In this document: positions 26,064-34,690 of the stretch, in pieces | How positions within the stretch are numbered: the first letter of the stretch is position 1 | How the letters are laid out: each line of letters opens with the position of its first letter | Assembly: GCF_019049105.1 (NCBI RefSeq) | Contig: NZ_JAHQZR010000013.1 | Span: forward strand, 108,786 to 172,785 | Source of the DNA: Leucobacter chinensis | Lineage (GTDB): Bacteria; Actinomycetota; Actinomycetes; Actinomycetales; Microbacteriaceae | Reading direction: 5' to 3' | Length of the DNA: 64,000 nt | The notes under the pieces: generated by a model | Told to the model about the DNA's origin: nothing | What the model saw: the letters and a program-made list of their open reading frames with translations, nothing else | The model's database searches: none | Translations under genes and position numbers: made by a program

Positions 26064-27706
26064 CGGGACTCCTCGATCACGCTGGGAGCTGCGTCGAGCA
26101 GCTGGCGGGTGTATTCGTGTTGGGGGTTGAGCAGCACCTCTTCGGTGGTGCCCTGCTCGACGATCTCGCCGCGGTACATGACGGCGACGCGATCGGCGAT
26201 GTTCCAGGCAAGGCCGAGGTCGTGGGTGATCACGAGGGCCGAGAGGCCGAGCCGCTGCTTGAGCGAGAGCAGTAGGCCAAGAATCTCGCCCCGTACCGAG
26301 GCATCGAGTGAGGCCACGGGTTCGTCGGCGATGAGCAGTTCTGGCTGCAGAGCGAGGGCTCCGGCAATGACGACGCGCTGCCGTTGACCGCCAGAGAGTT
26401 CTTGCGGAATCGAGCCGAAAAACTGCTCTGGTGGTGCGAGCTCAGCATCGATGAGGCTCTGTGCAACTCGGTCGCGTTCGTCGCCGTCGAAGCGCTGCAC
26501 ACGCAACCCCTCAGCGACCGATTCATACACACTGAGTTTCGGGTTGAGCGCGGCAGAGGGATCTTGCAGTACGAGCTGCATTTGTCGCCTGAAATGGCGC
26601 AGCTCACGCCCCCTGCGAGGGAGCGGCTTTCCTGCGAAGCGGATCATGCTGCCCGGGTCTGCGGGCTGCAAACCCATGAGCGTGCGTGCGAGCGTGGTCT
26701 TGCCCGAGCCTGACTGGCCCACGAGGGCGATGATCTCGCTGCGTCGCACGTCAAGGTTGACATCGCGAACGGCTCGGTTATTGCCCTGCCCCTGATAGGT
26801 GACGTTGACGTTTCGTGCCGAGAGCAACACCTCGTCACTCGGGGCCGAGGTGCCGGGCTCGGTTGAACCTGCGCCGTGGCGGGTGACGGGGCGCAAGCGT
26901 GATGCCGGGTCGCCGATTGTCGGGAACGCGTCGGCGAGCTTTTGGGTGTAGGGCTCGTTTGGTGTCGTGCAAATCATGCGTGCCTCGCCAACCTCGACGA
27001 GTTCACCGCCGCGCATGACAGCGATGCGCTCACACGCTGTTGCGAGCACTGAGAGATCGTGGCTGATCATGAGCAGCGAGATGCCGCGCTCAGCGACGAG
27101 GCGTGAGATCATATCGAGAATTTGTTTTTGCACGATGACATCGAGAGCTGTGGTCGGCTCGTCGGCAATGATGATGTCGGGCTCACAGGCGAGAGCCATC
27201 GCGATCATGACGCGCTGCTTCTGGCCCCCTGAGAGCTCGTGAGGGTACGAGCTCGCCTTGTCTGGTGCGAGGTCGACGATCTCGAGCAGCTCGGCAACGC
27301 GTTGCGCTCGGCCTGCGGCGGTCTTCCACTTCTCGGTCACGTGAATGCTGAGCGCCTCGGTGATCTGGTCACCAACCGTATGCACCGGGTTGAGCGAGTG
27401 CATGGCGCCCTGAAACACGATCGACGCCTGGGCCCAACGAACCGCGCGCAGCTCGCCAAACGACAGCTTTGCGACGTCGGTGTCACCAATGAGCACGCGG
27501 CCATCAAGCTTTGCGTTCTTGGGTAAGAGTCGCAGGGCACTCATTGCGAGCGTCGACTTGCCAGAGCCTGACTCGCCAGCGATACCGAGCGTTCCGCCCT
27601 CTGGCAGCGTTAACGATACCGACTTGACCGCGGCCACCTCGCCGCGTGTGCCTCGGCCAGAGGCTCCGTAGGTGATTGAGACATTTTCAAAGGTAAGGGT
27701 TGGCAT
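26060..27706 (-). CDS. dipeptide/oligopeptide ABC transporter ATPase, fused DppD-DppF
   Basis: A 548-residue protein with two complete ABC modules, equal to DppD and DppF in one chain. Module 1 has GESGSGKST near residue 43, LSGGQKQRVMIA and a DEPTTALD Walker B. Module 2 has GQSGSGKTT near residue 322, LSGGQRQRVVIA and DEPVASLD. Both are intact, so both sites should bind ATP. It energises the permease pair encoded directly upstream (3-bp gap). The C-terminal extension (LLNPQHEYTRQLLDAAP) is that of Opp/Dpp ATPases. Confidence 0.93.
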   Translation of the reverse strand: MPTLTFENVSITYGASGRGTRGEVAAVKSVSLTLPEGGTLGIAGESGSGKSTLAMSALRLLPKNAKLDGRVLIGDTDVAKLSFGELRAVRWAQASIVFQGAMHSLNPVHTVGDQITEALSIHVTEKWKTAAGRAQRVAELLEIVDLAPDKASSYPHELSGGQKQRVMIAMALACEPDIIIADEPTTALDVIVQKQILDMISRLVAERGISLLMISHDLSVLATACERIAVMRGGELVEVGEARMICTTPNEPYTQKLADAFPTIGDPASRLRPVTRHGAGSTEPGTSAPSDEVLLSARNVNVTYQGQGNNRAVRDVNLDVRRSEIIALVGQSGSGKTTLARTLMGLQPADPGSMIRFAGKPLPRRGRELRHFRRQMQLVLQDPSAALNPKLSVYESVAEGLRVQRFDGDERDRVAQSLIDAELAPPEQFFGSIPQELSGGQRQRVVIAGALALQPELLIADEPVASLDASVRGEILGLLLSLKQRLGLSALVITHDLGLAWNIADRVAVMYRGEIVEQGTTEEVLLNPQHEYTRQLLDAAPSVIEESR

Positions 27707-27709
27707 GAC

Positions 27710-28648
27710 TCATCGGCTCCTGAGCGTGGGGTTAACAATGTTTTCGACGGCACGACCCATGAGGGTAAATGCGAGCACGACAAGCACGATCGCGACGCCT
27801 GGTGTGAGCACGTACCACCAGTAGCCACTCGTTGCAGCCGAAACATCCATTGAATTCTTGAGCATGGTGCCCCACGACTGCACCGTGGGATCGCCGAGGC
27901 CGAGAAAGGCGAGGGTTGACTCCGAGATGATGGCAGAGCCTACCGTGAGCGTCGTGTTTGCGAGCACGAGGGGCATGACGCCCGGCAGCAGGTGCTTGAT
28001 GATGATGTGCCAGTGTCCCGCGCCGAGGGCGCGTGAGCGCTCAATGTAGTCTCTCGATTCGACGGTGAGGGTTTGTGAACGAACCACACGCGCTGTTCCG
28101 GCCCACGAGGTGAGGCCGATAGCGATGATGATCGTGAGTACTCCTCGGCTCAGCACTGACGAGAGCACGATGGCGAGAATGAGCGAGGGCAACACGAGAA
28201 AGAAGTCGATGATGCGCATGAGTACTGCACCGGTGAACCCGGTGAAATGACCGGCTGCGATGCCCACGAGTGTGCCGATGACCATCGAGAGGCCGGTGGC
28301 GATGAGGCCCACGACGAGTGAGACTCTGGCACCCCATACGAGCCGCACCCATATTTCGCGGCCCTGGTGGTCGGTGCCGAGGGGGTGCTCGAATGAGGGC
28401 GGTGCAAAACGGTCTTGGTCGATGAGCTTTGTGACATCGAGCATGTGCGCGGGAGCGATAACCGGCGCAAAAATTGCGACGAGAGCAACGACGATGAGAA
28501 AGGCGAGACCGACCATGCCAGCACGGTGGGTTTTGAACTGACGCCAGAACGATGCGAGGGCCGCTCTGCGGCGATCCCACGCATACTGTCTCGGGGTTCG
28601 CTGCTTTGGGGTCTGCGAAGGCGACGGTGATGGGGCGGTCGTGGTCAT
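27710..28648 (-). CDS. dppC: dipeptide/oligopeptide ABC transporter permease (DppC type)
   Basis: A 312-residue inner-membrane permease with six membrane segments and an N-terminal cytoplasmic region. It has the DppC/OppC N-terminal domain (HRAGMVGLAFLIVVALVAIFAP) and the EAA-loop region SRALGAGHWHIIIKHLLPGV. RFAPPSFEHPLGTDHQGRE is the characteristic periplasmic-side loop. Its start overlaps the stop of dppB by four bases. Confidence 0.93.
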   Translation of the reverse strand: MTTTAPSPSPSQTPKQRTPRQYAWDRRRAALASFWRQFKTHRAGMVGLAFLIVVALVAIFAPVIAPAHMLDVTKLIDQDRFAPPSFEHPLGTDHQGREIWVRLVWGARVSLVVGLIATGLSMVIGTLVGIAAGHFTGFTGAVLMRIIDFFLVLPSLILAIVLSSVLSRGVLTIIIAIGLTSWAGTARVVRSQTLTVESRDYIERSRALGAGHWHIIIKHLLPGVMPLVLANTTLTVGSAIISESTLAFLGLGDPTVQSWGTMLKNSMDVSAATSGYWWYVLTPGVAIVLVVLAFTLMGRAVENIVNPTLRSR

Positions 28649-29688
28649 GCTCGCCTCACTCTCGGGTCAAGTTGACGGTAAATAAGGTCGGCGATGAGGT
28701 TCATCACGATGATGATCGCTGAGAACACCACGAAGGTGCCCTGCAGGAGCGGAAGGTCGGGGCCACTGATCGCTTCGAAGGTGAGCTTGCCGAGGCCGGG
28801 CCAAGAGAAAACGGTTTCGACGGTGACCGCACCCGCGATGAGTCCGCCAAGGTGCATGAAGATGAGGGTCACGGTTGGCAGCAGCGCATTCGGTACCGCG
28901 TGGCGACGACGTACGAGGTCGTCTTTGAGCCCCTTCGCCCTCGCGGTCGTGAGGTAGTCGGCGCTCATCTCTTCGATGAGTGAGCTGCGCATCACCATGA
29001 GGTATTGGGCATAGACGACGGCGACCATCGTGATGACGGGAAGCACCATGTGAGCGGCAACGTCGAGGGCGGCCCCGAGCACGTCGCTTGGCGGGTTTGG
29101 CGATCGCATGCCGCCGGTTGGGAACCAGTGCAGCGTGCCACCGAACACCATGAGCAGAATGAGGCCAAGCCAGAAGGTAGGTACCGACCAGAAGATGAGC
29201 GAGGTCGACGAGACGAACTTATCGAAGCGTGAGCCGTGCTTCCACGCGGCCTTCTGCCCGAGCCACAGGCCGAGCGTAATAGCGAGAATTGCGGCCGTTC
29301 CGGTGAGAAGAATCGTGGGCCAGAAGTACTGCCCGATCAGGCTTGAAACCGAGGTCTTGTATACGTAGCTCTCGCCAAAGTTGAGCGTGAAAACATTTAC
29401 GATGTAGTCGAGGAACTGTTGCCAGAGCGGCTTGTTGAGCCCAAACTGCTCGCGTAACAGCTCCATTTGCTCGGCGCTCATTTGACGCTCGCGAGCGAGG
29501 GTAGCAACGGGATCGCCCGGCAGCATCTTAAAAGCGAAGAAACCGAGCAGAATGACCATGCCGAGGCTGATGCCGGCACCGCCAAGCTTCGAGAGAAAAT
29601 AGCTGAGGCCCGAGGTATCGCGGGGCCGCTCCTCGGCGTTCGCCGATGTGGCGATGGCCGAGGTTGAGGGTGGCACTGAGTTCGTCAT
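28645..29688 (-). CDS. dppB: dipeptide/oligopeptide ABC transporter permease (DppB type)
   Basis: A 347-residue permease with six membrane segments, LPGDPVATLARERQMSAEQ as in DppB proteins, and the EAA loop TARAKGLKDDLVRRRHAVPNAL. I chose the ATG at 29688, which has AGGAG 5 nt upstream. An upstream in-frame ATG at 29748 lacks a ribosome-binding site. The N-terminal 40 residues are Ser/Ala/Thr-rich and cytoplasmic. Confidence 0.92.
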   Translation of the reverse strand: MTNSVPPSTSAIATSANAEERPRDTSGLSYFLSKLGGAGISLGMVILLGFFAFKMLPGDPVATLARERQMSAEQMELLREQFGLNKPLWQQFLDYIVNVFTLNFGESYVYKTSVSSLIGQYFWPTILLTGTAAILAITLGLWLGQKAAWKHGSRFDKFVSSTSLIFWSVPTFWLGLILLMVFGGTLHWFPTGGMRSPNPPSDVLGAALDVAAHMVLPVITMVAVVYAQYLMVMRSSLIEEMSADYLTTARAKGLKDDLVRRRHAVPNALLPTVTLIFMHLGGLIAGAVTVETVFSWPGLGKLTFEAISGPDLPLLQGTFVVFSAIIIVMNLIADLIYRQLDPRVRRA

Positions 29689-29769
29689 GTGAGCTCCTGG
29701 GTATGTGAAGAAGGAGCCTCGTGGGTTGGTGAGCCAGCAGCACGCCAACCCACGAGGCAGCTCTTGCGA

Positions 29770-31614
29770 TTACTCGACGTCGGCGCTGTTCTTACGGCGC
29801 TTGAGCATAAAGACAACTCCGCCAAGCACCACGATCAAGACCACGCCGCCGACCACGAAGAGCCCGGTGTTCGCGCTCTGGCCAGACGATCCCTCAGCAC
29901 CGTCAACAGGTTCGACCGTGAGGTAGCCCCAGTAACCGGCCTGGTTGGCGATGATGCCACCCTCAGCGGGCTGAAGAGTGAAGTTTTCGAATCGGTCTGA
30001 GCGGTATGCCTCAAGGCTGTTGCCGTACCAGGTTGCAACCTGAACCGTGTCTTCATAGTTCATCGCCAGCATTTCATGAACGATTTCCTGGCGCTTCGCC
30101 TCATCGATTTCTGAGCGCTGTGCCTTGTACAGCTCATCAAATTTTGGGTTGCAGTAGCCGTCTTGGGTGGCGCCGCCGGTGCCATCGTCGTTCGTCGGCA
30201 GGCCAGCACACGTGTTGATACCGAGCTGGTAGTCGGGGTCTGGGTTGACCGACCAGCCTGTGAAGTAGAGATCGTAGTCGCCCTTGAGTGACTTCGCGCT
30301 CAGAGTGTCAGAGTCGGTTGACTCGACCTTAAGGGTGATGCCGATTTCTTTCATCCACGGCACGAGATATTCAGCGATCGACTGCTCTGTCGGGTCGTCG
30401 GCGTCAACGGCAAGGCGAAGTTCGAGCTTCTCGCCGCCCTTTTCACGGATGCCGTCAGCACCCTCGATCCACCCCGCACCCTCGAGTGTGGCCTTGGCCG
30501 CCTCGGGGTCGTAGTCTTTGAGCACGGGGTCGTTGTCAGGCAGGTGCCACTTGGGAAACGAGCTCGGGATGAAGCTCGTTGCAAGCACGCCCTCGCCATC
30601 GAGCACCTTGTCGAGCAGGGTCGCACGATCAACGCCCTGACGAATGGCCTGGCGTACCTCACGGTCTTTAAGCGCTTCAGAGCCGGTGCCGAAGGGTACG
30701 CCGTCTCGGGTCTGGTAGCCCGGGTTAAGTCCAATCGAGCTGTAGCGGCGGCCGATGCCCGACTGTGTGGTCACGCCCTCAACGCCCTCAAGCGCCTTGT
30801 ACTGGGTGGGGTTGAGCCCCGTTACGATGTCAACATCGCCCGCCTTGAGCGCCTGTACCTGTGCGTCTGAGTTGGTGTAGTAGATGTACTGCAGCCCGTC
30901 GACCTTGGGAGCGCCGCGCCAGAAGTTGGGGTTGGCTTTAAACGAGATAGATTCGTTGGCCTTGTAGCTCTCGAGCACGAAAGGGCCTGAGCCGACGGCA
31001 TCGCTGTCATTCATGAAGCCGACGGGATCATCGATCTTTTCCCAAACGTGTTTGGGCACGATAGGAATCTCGGTGCCAGGGTTCGGCGCCTGTGGTGCTT
31101 TGAGGTTGATGACAACGGTCAACTCATCGGGGGTTTCAATCGACTCGAAGCCTGAGACGAGGTTGCCGTTTGCGGTGCCGAGTTCGGGCACCGTCATCAT
31201 TTGCTCATAGGTGTATTTCACATCGGCCGAGGTGATGGGCTCGCCGTCAGACCATTTCATGCCCTCGTGTAGGGTGTACACCCACTTCTGGCCGTCTTCT
31301 TGAATGTCCCACTCAGCAGCGAGCCCCTCGGTGGGTGAGCCGTCTTCAGCACTGTTTTGCACGAGTGATTCGTACATGTACCGAATCGAGTTGGTGGGCA
31401 AGAGGTAAATCGAGATAAAAGGGTTGAACGAATCGACGAAGCCAGAGGTCGCGATGCGAAAGGTCGTGGGCGAGGCCGTGTCTTCGGCCGCGGCAACCAC
31501 TGAGCCGGTTGGCAGTGCGAAGCCTGCGGCCGGGGTCATGGTCAGTGCGGCGCAGGTGACCGCTGCCCCAACAGCGAGTGTTTTGAACCGACGTCTACGT
31601 TGATGTGTGGTCAT
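29770..31614 (-). CDS. peptide-binding protein of ABC transporter, C-terminally membrane-anchored
   Basis: A 614-residue family 5 solute-binding protein (DppA/OppA) that captures peptides outside the membrane. An Arg-rich N-terminus and hydrophobic stretch form a Sec signal peptide with likely cleavage after VVAAA. There is no lipobox cysteine. Instead the C-terminus has NTGLFVVGGVVLIVVLGGVV followed by LKRRKN, a single membrane anchor. The binding domain is normal (FNPFISIYLL, then KWSDGEPITSADVKYTYEQ). It is the first gene of the seven-gene import/processing operon, with AAGGGAAG before the ATG. Confidence 0.92.
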   Translation of the reverse strand: MTTHQRRRRFKTLAVGAAVTCAALTMTPAAGFALPTGSVVAAAEDTASPTTFRIATSGFVDSFNPFISIYLLPTNSIRYMYESLVQNSAEDGSPTEGLAAEWDIQEDGQKWVYTLHEGMKWSDGEPITSADVKYTYEQMMTVPELGTANGNLVSGFESIETPDELTVVINLKAPQAPNPGTEIPIVPKHVWEKIDDPVGFMNDSDAVGSGPFVLESYKANESISFKANPNFWRGAPKVDGLQYIYYTNSDAQVQALKAGDVDIVTGLNPTQYKALEGVEGVTTQSGIGRRYSSIGLNPGYQTRDGVPFGTGSEALKDREVRQAIRQGVDRATLLDKVLDGEGVLATSFIPSSFPKWHLPDNDPVLKDYDPEAAKATLEGAGWIEGADGIREKGGEKLELRLAVDADDPTEQSIAEYLVPWMKEIGITLKVESTDSDTLSAKSLKGDYDLYFTGWSVNPDPDYQLGINTCAGLPTNDDGTGGATQDGYCNPKFDELYKAQRSEIDEAKRQEIVHEMLAMNYEDTVQVATWYGNSLEAYRSDRFENFTLQPAEGGIIANQAGYWGYLTVEPVDGAEGSSGQSANTGLFVVGGVVLIVVLGGVVFMLKRRKNSADVE

Positions 31615-31707
31615 GAGTGCTTCCCTTCAGCTGCGATCTCAATCGACATTGAGCTGAGATCGGTGTTCCTAATGGAACCGTAAAAACAAGAAATCGTCAA
31701 CAGATTC

Positions 31708-31732
31708 GCAACGTATCATCGCTGATAATTGC
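31708..31732 (-). promoter_or_regulatory. candidate operator upstream of the peptide-import operon
   Basis: TATCA (31714-31718) TCGC TGATA (31723-31727) is a perfect inverted repeat. The flanks extend it as GCAA...TTGC (31708-31711 and 31729-31732) with imperfect symmetry. It lies 94 bp before the start of the binding-protein gene, within the 273-bp A/T-rich gap 31615-31887, where no gene is visible. A related CGTATCAT word recurs at 31883-31890 by the end of the M20 gene. Confidence 0.45.
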
Positions 31733-31887
31733 AGAGCCTGTTCTGGTGATTGTGGGCCCTAGTGTGAATTTTGTAAATTTTTGAGGGTGTATTTGCTTAA
31801 AAAGCGATTATTTTAGGCATGTTTGTGCATTCGGCTCTCGGCGTCGAGTGCACCCGACGTGTCTGCTGGTAATCTATTCGTTACGTA

Positions 31888-33102
31888 TCATTGCTCGGTG
31901 GTGCTGGCCTCCTTGAGGTGCGCGACTGAGGTGCGCGCGTCTTTTTCCTGTGTCTCGTGCTCTGAGATTCGGGTGGGCTCGGTATTGAGCACCTCGCACA
32001 AGAGCGCGATTCGGTCTGCAAGTGACGCCGTGATGATGTGCTCGGTGAGCGCGTGTGCTCCGCCGCCCAACGGGCCAAAGCCGTCGACGCTCGCGACGCC
32101 AAGACTGCCAACGAGGTTTGTGTCGCCGGCGCCAGCGGCGGGGCGGCCCGACAACGGCTGGCCCAGGCGGGAGGCAGCGGCAGTGAGCTCTTCGAGAAAC
32201 GAGTCGTCAGCTGCAGAGGCCTTCCACGCTGGTCGGCTGCTGAGCATGCTCGTTGTAATTTGCGCCCCCGCTCGCAAGGGTCTGAGTGACGAGAGTGCGC
32301 TGAGCGTTGCCGTCTCAGACTCGCGATCGATAAAGCGCAGCCCAATCTCTGCTGAAGCTTGCTCGGCAACGACGTTTGCCCGGCTGCCGCCGCTTACCGT
32401 GCCAATATTGCACAGCACCGGCGAGAGTTGATTGCCGATGTCCTCAATGATGCCCCGCACCTGCACGAGCTGATCAACGAGCTCGTTAATCGCCGAGGTG
32501 CCTTTTTCTGGCTCGAGGGCTGCGTGCGCTGCTTTGCCTGTGACCGTGAGCGAGAGCCGCGTGCTGCCGCGGCGCCCAACCTTCAGGGCGCCATCGGGGT
32601 GTGGTGACTCGAAACCAATTGCCGCACGCACTCCCCGCGCCGCCTCGATGATGAGGTCTCGAGACGTGGGTGAGCCAACCTCTTCGTCGCAGGTGAGTAG
32701 CACTCGAACGGCGCAGGTGCGCGTGTTGCGTGTGCGTTCGAGCGCTGCGCACATAATGACGATGCCACTCTTCATGTCGTACACGCCTGGGCCGCGAGTG
32801 ATGCCTGCTTCCTGTGACCAAGGAAGGTCATTGGCGAGGGTGCCGTGAGGCCATACGGTGTCGGTATGGCCGACGAAGAGGAGCGGGGCGCCGGGGCCGG
32901 CGAAGTCGGCAACAAGATTAGTTCCCGCTTCGGTGGTGACGAGCTTTACGTCGCCGCCCGCTGCCCTGAGTCGTTCAGCGATGGGGGCCACGACCCGTGC
33001 GCTTGACTCGGCGTCGAACGAGGGTGACTCGATCGCGACGAGTTCGCGCAGAAAGCGATAATCGGGGTCGCTCTCGCTCGTAGATGTAACGACATTGTTC
33101 AT
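31888..33102 (-). CDS. M20 family metallohydrolase (carboxypeptidase G2/ArgE/DapE type)
   Basis: A 404-residue zinc hydrolase. Metal ligands are visible as His79 and Asp81 in GHTDT, Asp109 in VYDMKSG and Glu140-Glu141 in CDEEVGS. The dimerisation domain starts near RRGSTRLSLTVTGKAAHA. M20 enzymes cleave C-terminal glutamate, N-acyl groups (acetyl, succinyl) or dipeptides. It is divergent from a GNAT transferase and NSAR homologue, matching the enzyme set of the known N-succinyl-dependent D-to-L amino acid conversion, where an M20 enzyme removes succinate from the L-product. No signal peptide. TACGAT lies 8 nt before the ATG. Confidence 0.88.
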   Translation of the reverse strand: MNNVVTSTSESDPDYRFLRELVAIESPSFDAESSARVVAPIAERLRAAGGDVKLVTTEAGTNLVADFAGPGAPLLFVGHTDTVWPHGTLANDLPWSQEAGITRGPGVYDMKSGIVIMCAALERTRNTRTCAVRVLLTCDEEVGSPTSRDLIIEAARGVRAAIGFESPHPDGALKVGRRGSTRLSLTVTGKAAHAALEPEKGTSAINELVDQLVQVRGIIEDIGNQLSPVLCNIGTVSGGSRANVVAEQASAEIGLRFIDRESETATLSALSSLRPLRAGAQITTSMLSSRPAWKASAADDSFLEELTAAASRLGQPLSGRPAAGAGDTNLVGSLGVASVDGFGPLGGGAHALTEHIITASLADRIALLCEVLNTEPTRISEHETQEKDARTSVAHLKEASTTEQ

Positions 33103-33124
33103 GGTTATGAATCGTATCTCAGGG

Positions 33125-33173
33125 TTGAAATGTGTGCAAGTGCCTTATAATATCGACTTATTCAATGTCGAAT
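33125..33173 (+). promoter_or_regulatory. promoter and nested inverted repeats of the GNAT-SIS-NSAR operon
   Basis: TTGAAA (33125-33130) and TATAAT (33146-33151) are 15 bp apart, with the -10 box consensus. Immediately downstream, where transcription would begin, TCGAC (33153-33157) and GTCGA (33167-33171) form an inverted repeat that encloses ATTC (33160-33163)/GAAT (33170-33173). This is a typical operator position for a repressor. The divergent M20 gene starts at 33102. Confidence 0.5.
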
Positions 33174-33192
33174 GATGCAGTATAGGAATCGT

Positions 33193-34008
33193 ATGATGCA
33201 CTCAGCTTTGCTCTCACTTGCCTTCGATGCAGCGCCTGAAGGTGGTGCCGCTGGGCAACTCTTGGCGCGTTCGTTGACTACATACCAAGATTTTTGTGCA
33301 GCATCATCGCTATACGTGAACGTGTTCGGGTACGAATCACCGGAGTTCTCGCTTAATCCTAATTTGCTCGGGGCCCTCGTGCAGAATGGTGGCTCGGCGG
33401 TTGGCGTTTTTGCACCCGATGGGGCTCTGGTGGGTTTCGCATACGGGTTTCCGGGCAAGGGCCCAGACGGCCGCGAATTTCACTACTCTCAGGCGGCTAC
33501 GGTCGACCCGAACTATCAGGGCAGGGGCATTGGGCGCACCTTGAAGTTTTTGCAGGCCGAGGTTGCGAGGTCATGGGGCCACCGCACGATGCGATGGACC
33601 TTTGACCCGCTCCTTGCCCGCAACGCCCACTTCAACTTTGATGCTCTGGGCGCCACCGGTATCGGCTACCTACCCGATTATTACGGACGAAGCGACACCG
33701 GCCGGGTGCTCGTTGAATGGTCGCTCGAGGGCGAGGCACCTCAGCCTCGGCCAGAGCTTACCGCCCCTAGGTTTGATGTTGCCGATTGGGGCACAGCGCT
33801 GGCAGAGCGAGATGAATTGTGGATCGCTACCCCTGCCGTGCCTCCGGCCGATACCGATGAGCGCCGTGCGGTGCGGTCGGCGGTGGGCCGGGTTCTTTCA
33901 GAAGCCATTCTCTCTGGTCATTCTCTCGTCGCTTGTAAGAGAATCAACGATGAGACGGCAGCATATCTCGCGTTGTCGAGCACTGAACGGAGTAAAGATG
34001 ACTCATGA
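33193..34008 (+). CDS. GNAT family acyltransferase (COG3375-like), candidate amino acid N-succinyltransferase
   Basis: About 271 residues. The GNAT acyl-CoA-binding loop is visible in VDPNYQGRGIGRTLK (Q-x-x-G-x-G), preceded by the beta-strand GALVGFAYGFPG. I chose the ATG at 33193, which has AGGA 5 nt upstream; another ATG at 33172 lacks a ribosome-binding site. COG3375-type GNAT proteins occur next to N-succinylamino acid racemase genes. In Geobacillus kaustophilus such an enzyme succinylates D-amino acids before racemisation. The same role is inferred here from the neighbours, not from catalytic residues. Confidence 0.82.
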   Translation: MMHSALLSLAFDAAPEGGAAGQLLARSLTTYQDFCAASSLYVNVFGYESPEFSLNPNLLGALVQNGGSAVGVFAPDGALVGFAYGFPGKGPDGREFHYSQAATVDPNYQGRGIGRTLKFLQAEVARSWGHRTMRWTFDPLLARNAHFNFDALGATGIGYLPDYYGRSDTGRVLVEWSLEGEAPQPRPELTAPRFDVADWGTALAERDELWIATPAVPPADTDERRAVRSAVGRVLSEAILSGHSLVACKRINDETAAYLALSSTERSKDDS

Positions 34009-34690
34009 TGCGGCACATGCCAAGAATAATGACCTTGATCGCTCATTGAAATCACCCGGTGACCGTTTTGGAGAGCGCTTCAGGGCGAATCTCACCGCCG
34101 AGAGTATTCAGGCCAGCGTCATCGAAAGCGAGAAGCGCGCCCTTGAACGCACGCTTGATGCCCTTGCCGAGACTGGGGCTGTGCCTCGTGCTGCCGCGCT
34201 TATTCTGGGCGCTCGCCGCAGGTACATCGGGGGTGAGGGCAAAGGAAGCGCGTATGCGCAGCTGCTCAACGCCGACCTTTCTGCGACGCTCTCAAACGTC
34301 TTTCTCATCGATGGGCGGGGGCTTTCGCCGATCACCGTTCTGACCGATGTACGTGCGAGCGACGTGCTCGTTGTGTTTTCGATGCGGCGCTACCGCGAAG
34401 AAACGATCCGCCTCGGTCGTCTTTTTCACGAGGCTGGCGGCCAGCTTGTCGTCATCACCGATAGCGACGACGCGCCCCTTGCGAGTCTTGCGAGCGCGCT
34501 CATCATCGTGAGCACAGAGTCAGCCTCGTATGCCGACTCGCCCACGGCAGTTGCCGCGGTGTGTCACCTTCTCAGCACCCTCACGACCGCGAGTGCCAAG
34601 GGTGCGCGCAGACGTCTCAGTATGCGCGACCTGTACGCCAGTGAGCTCGCGCTCTACCTACCCGAAACCGAGCAGGAGAACCCTGAATGA
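33998..34690 (+). CDS. SIS domain protein, MurR/RpiR-like but lacking the HTH domain
   Basis: A 230-residue protein. From about residue 68 (AALILGARRRYIGGEGKGSAY) to residue 210 it follows the sugar-isomerase domain of RpiR regulators, including VFSMRRYREETIRL and LVVITDSDDAPLASLA. The N-terminal 75-residue helix-turn-helix expected in RpiR proteins is absent. What precedes the SIS domain resembles only the linker helix (ANLTAESIQASVIESEKRAL). No frameshifted HTH is found upstream, because that DNA encodes the GNAT protein, with which it overlaps by 11 bp. GGAG lies before the ATG. It may be a ligand-binding partner of another regulator or an enzyme; function unknown. Confidence 0.75.
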   Translation: MTHDAAHAKNNDLDRSLKSPGDRFGERFRANLTAESIQASVIESEKRALERTLDALAETGAVPRAAALILGARRRYIGGEGKGSAYAQLLNADLSATLSNVFLIDGRGLSPITVLTDVRASDVLVVFSMRRYREETIRLGRLFHEAGGQLVVITDSDDAPLASLASALIIVSTESASYADSPTAVAAVCHLLSTLTTASAKGARRRLSMRDLYASELALYLPETEQENPE

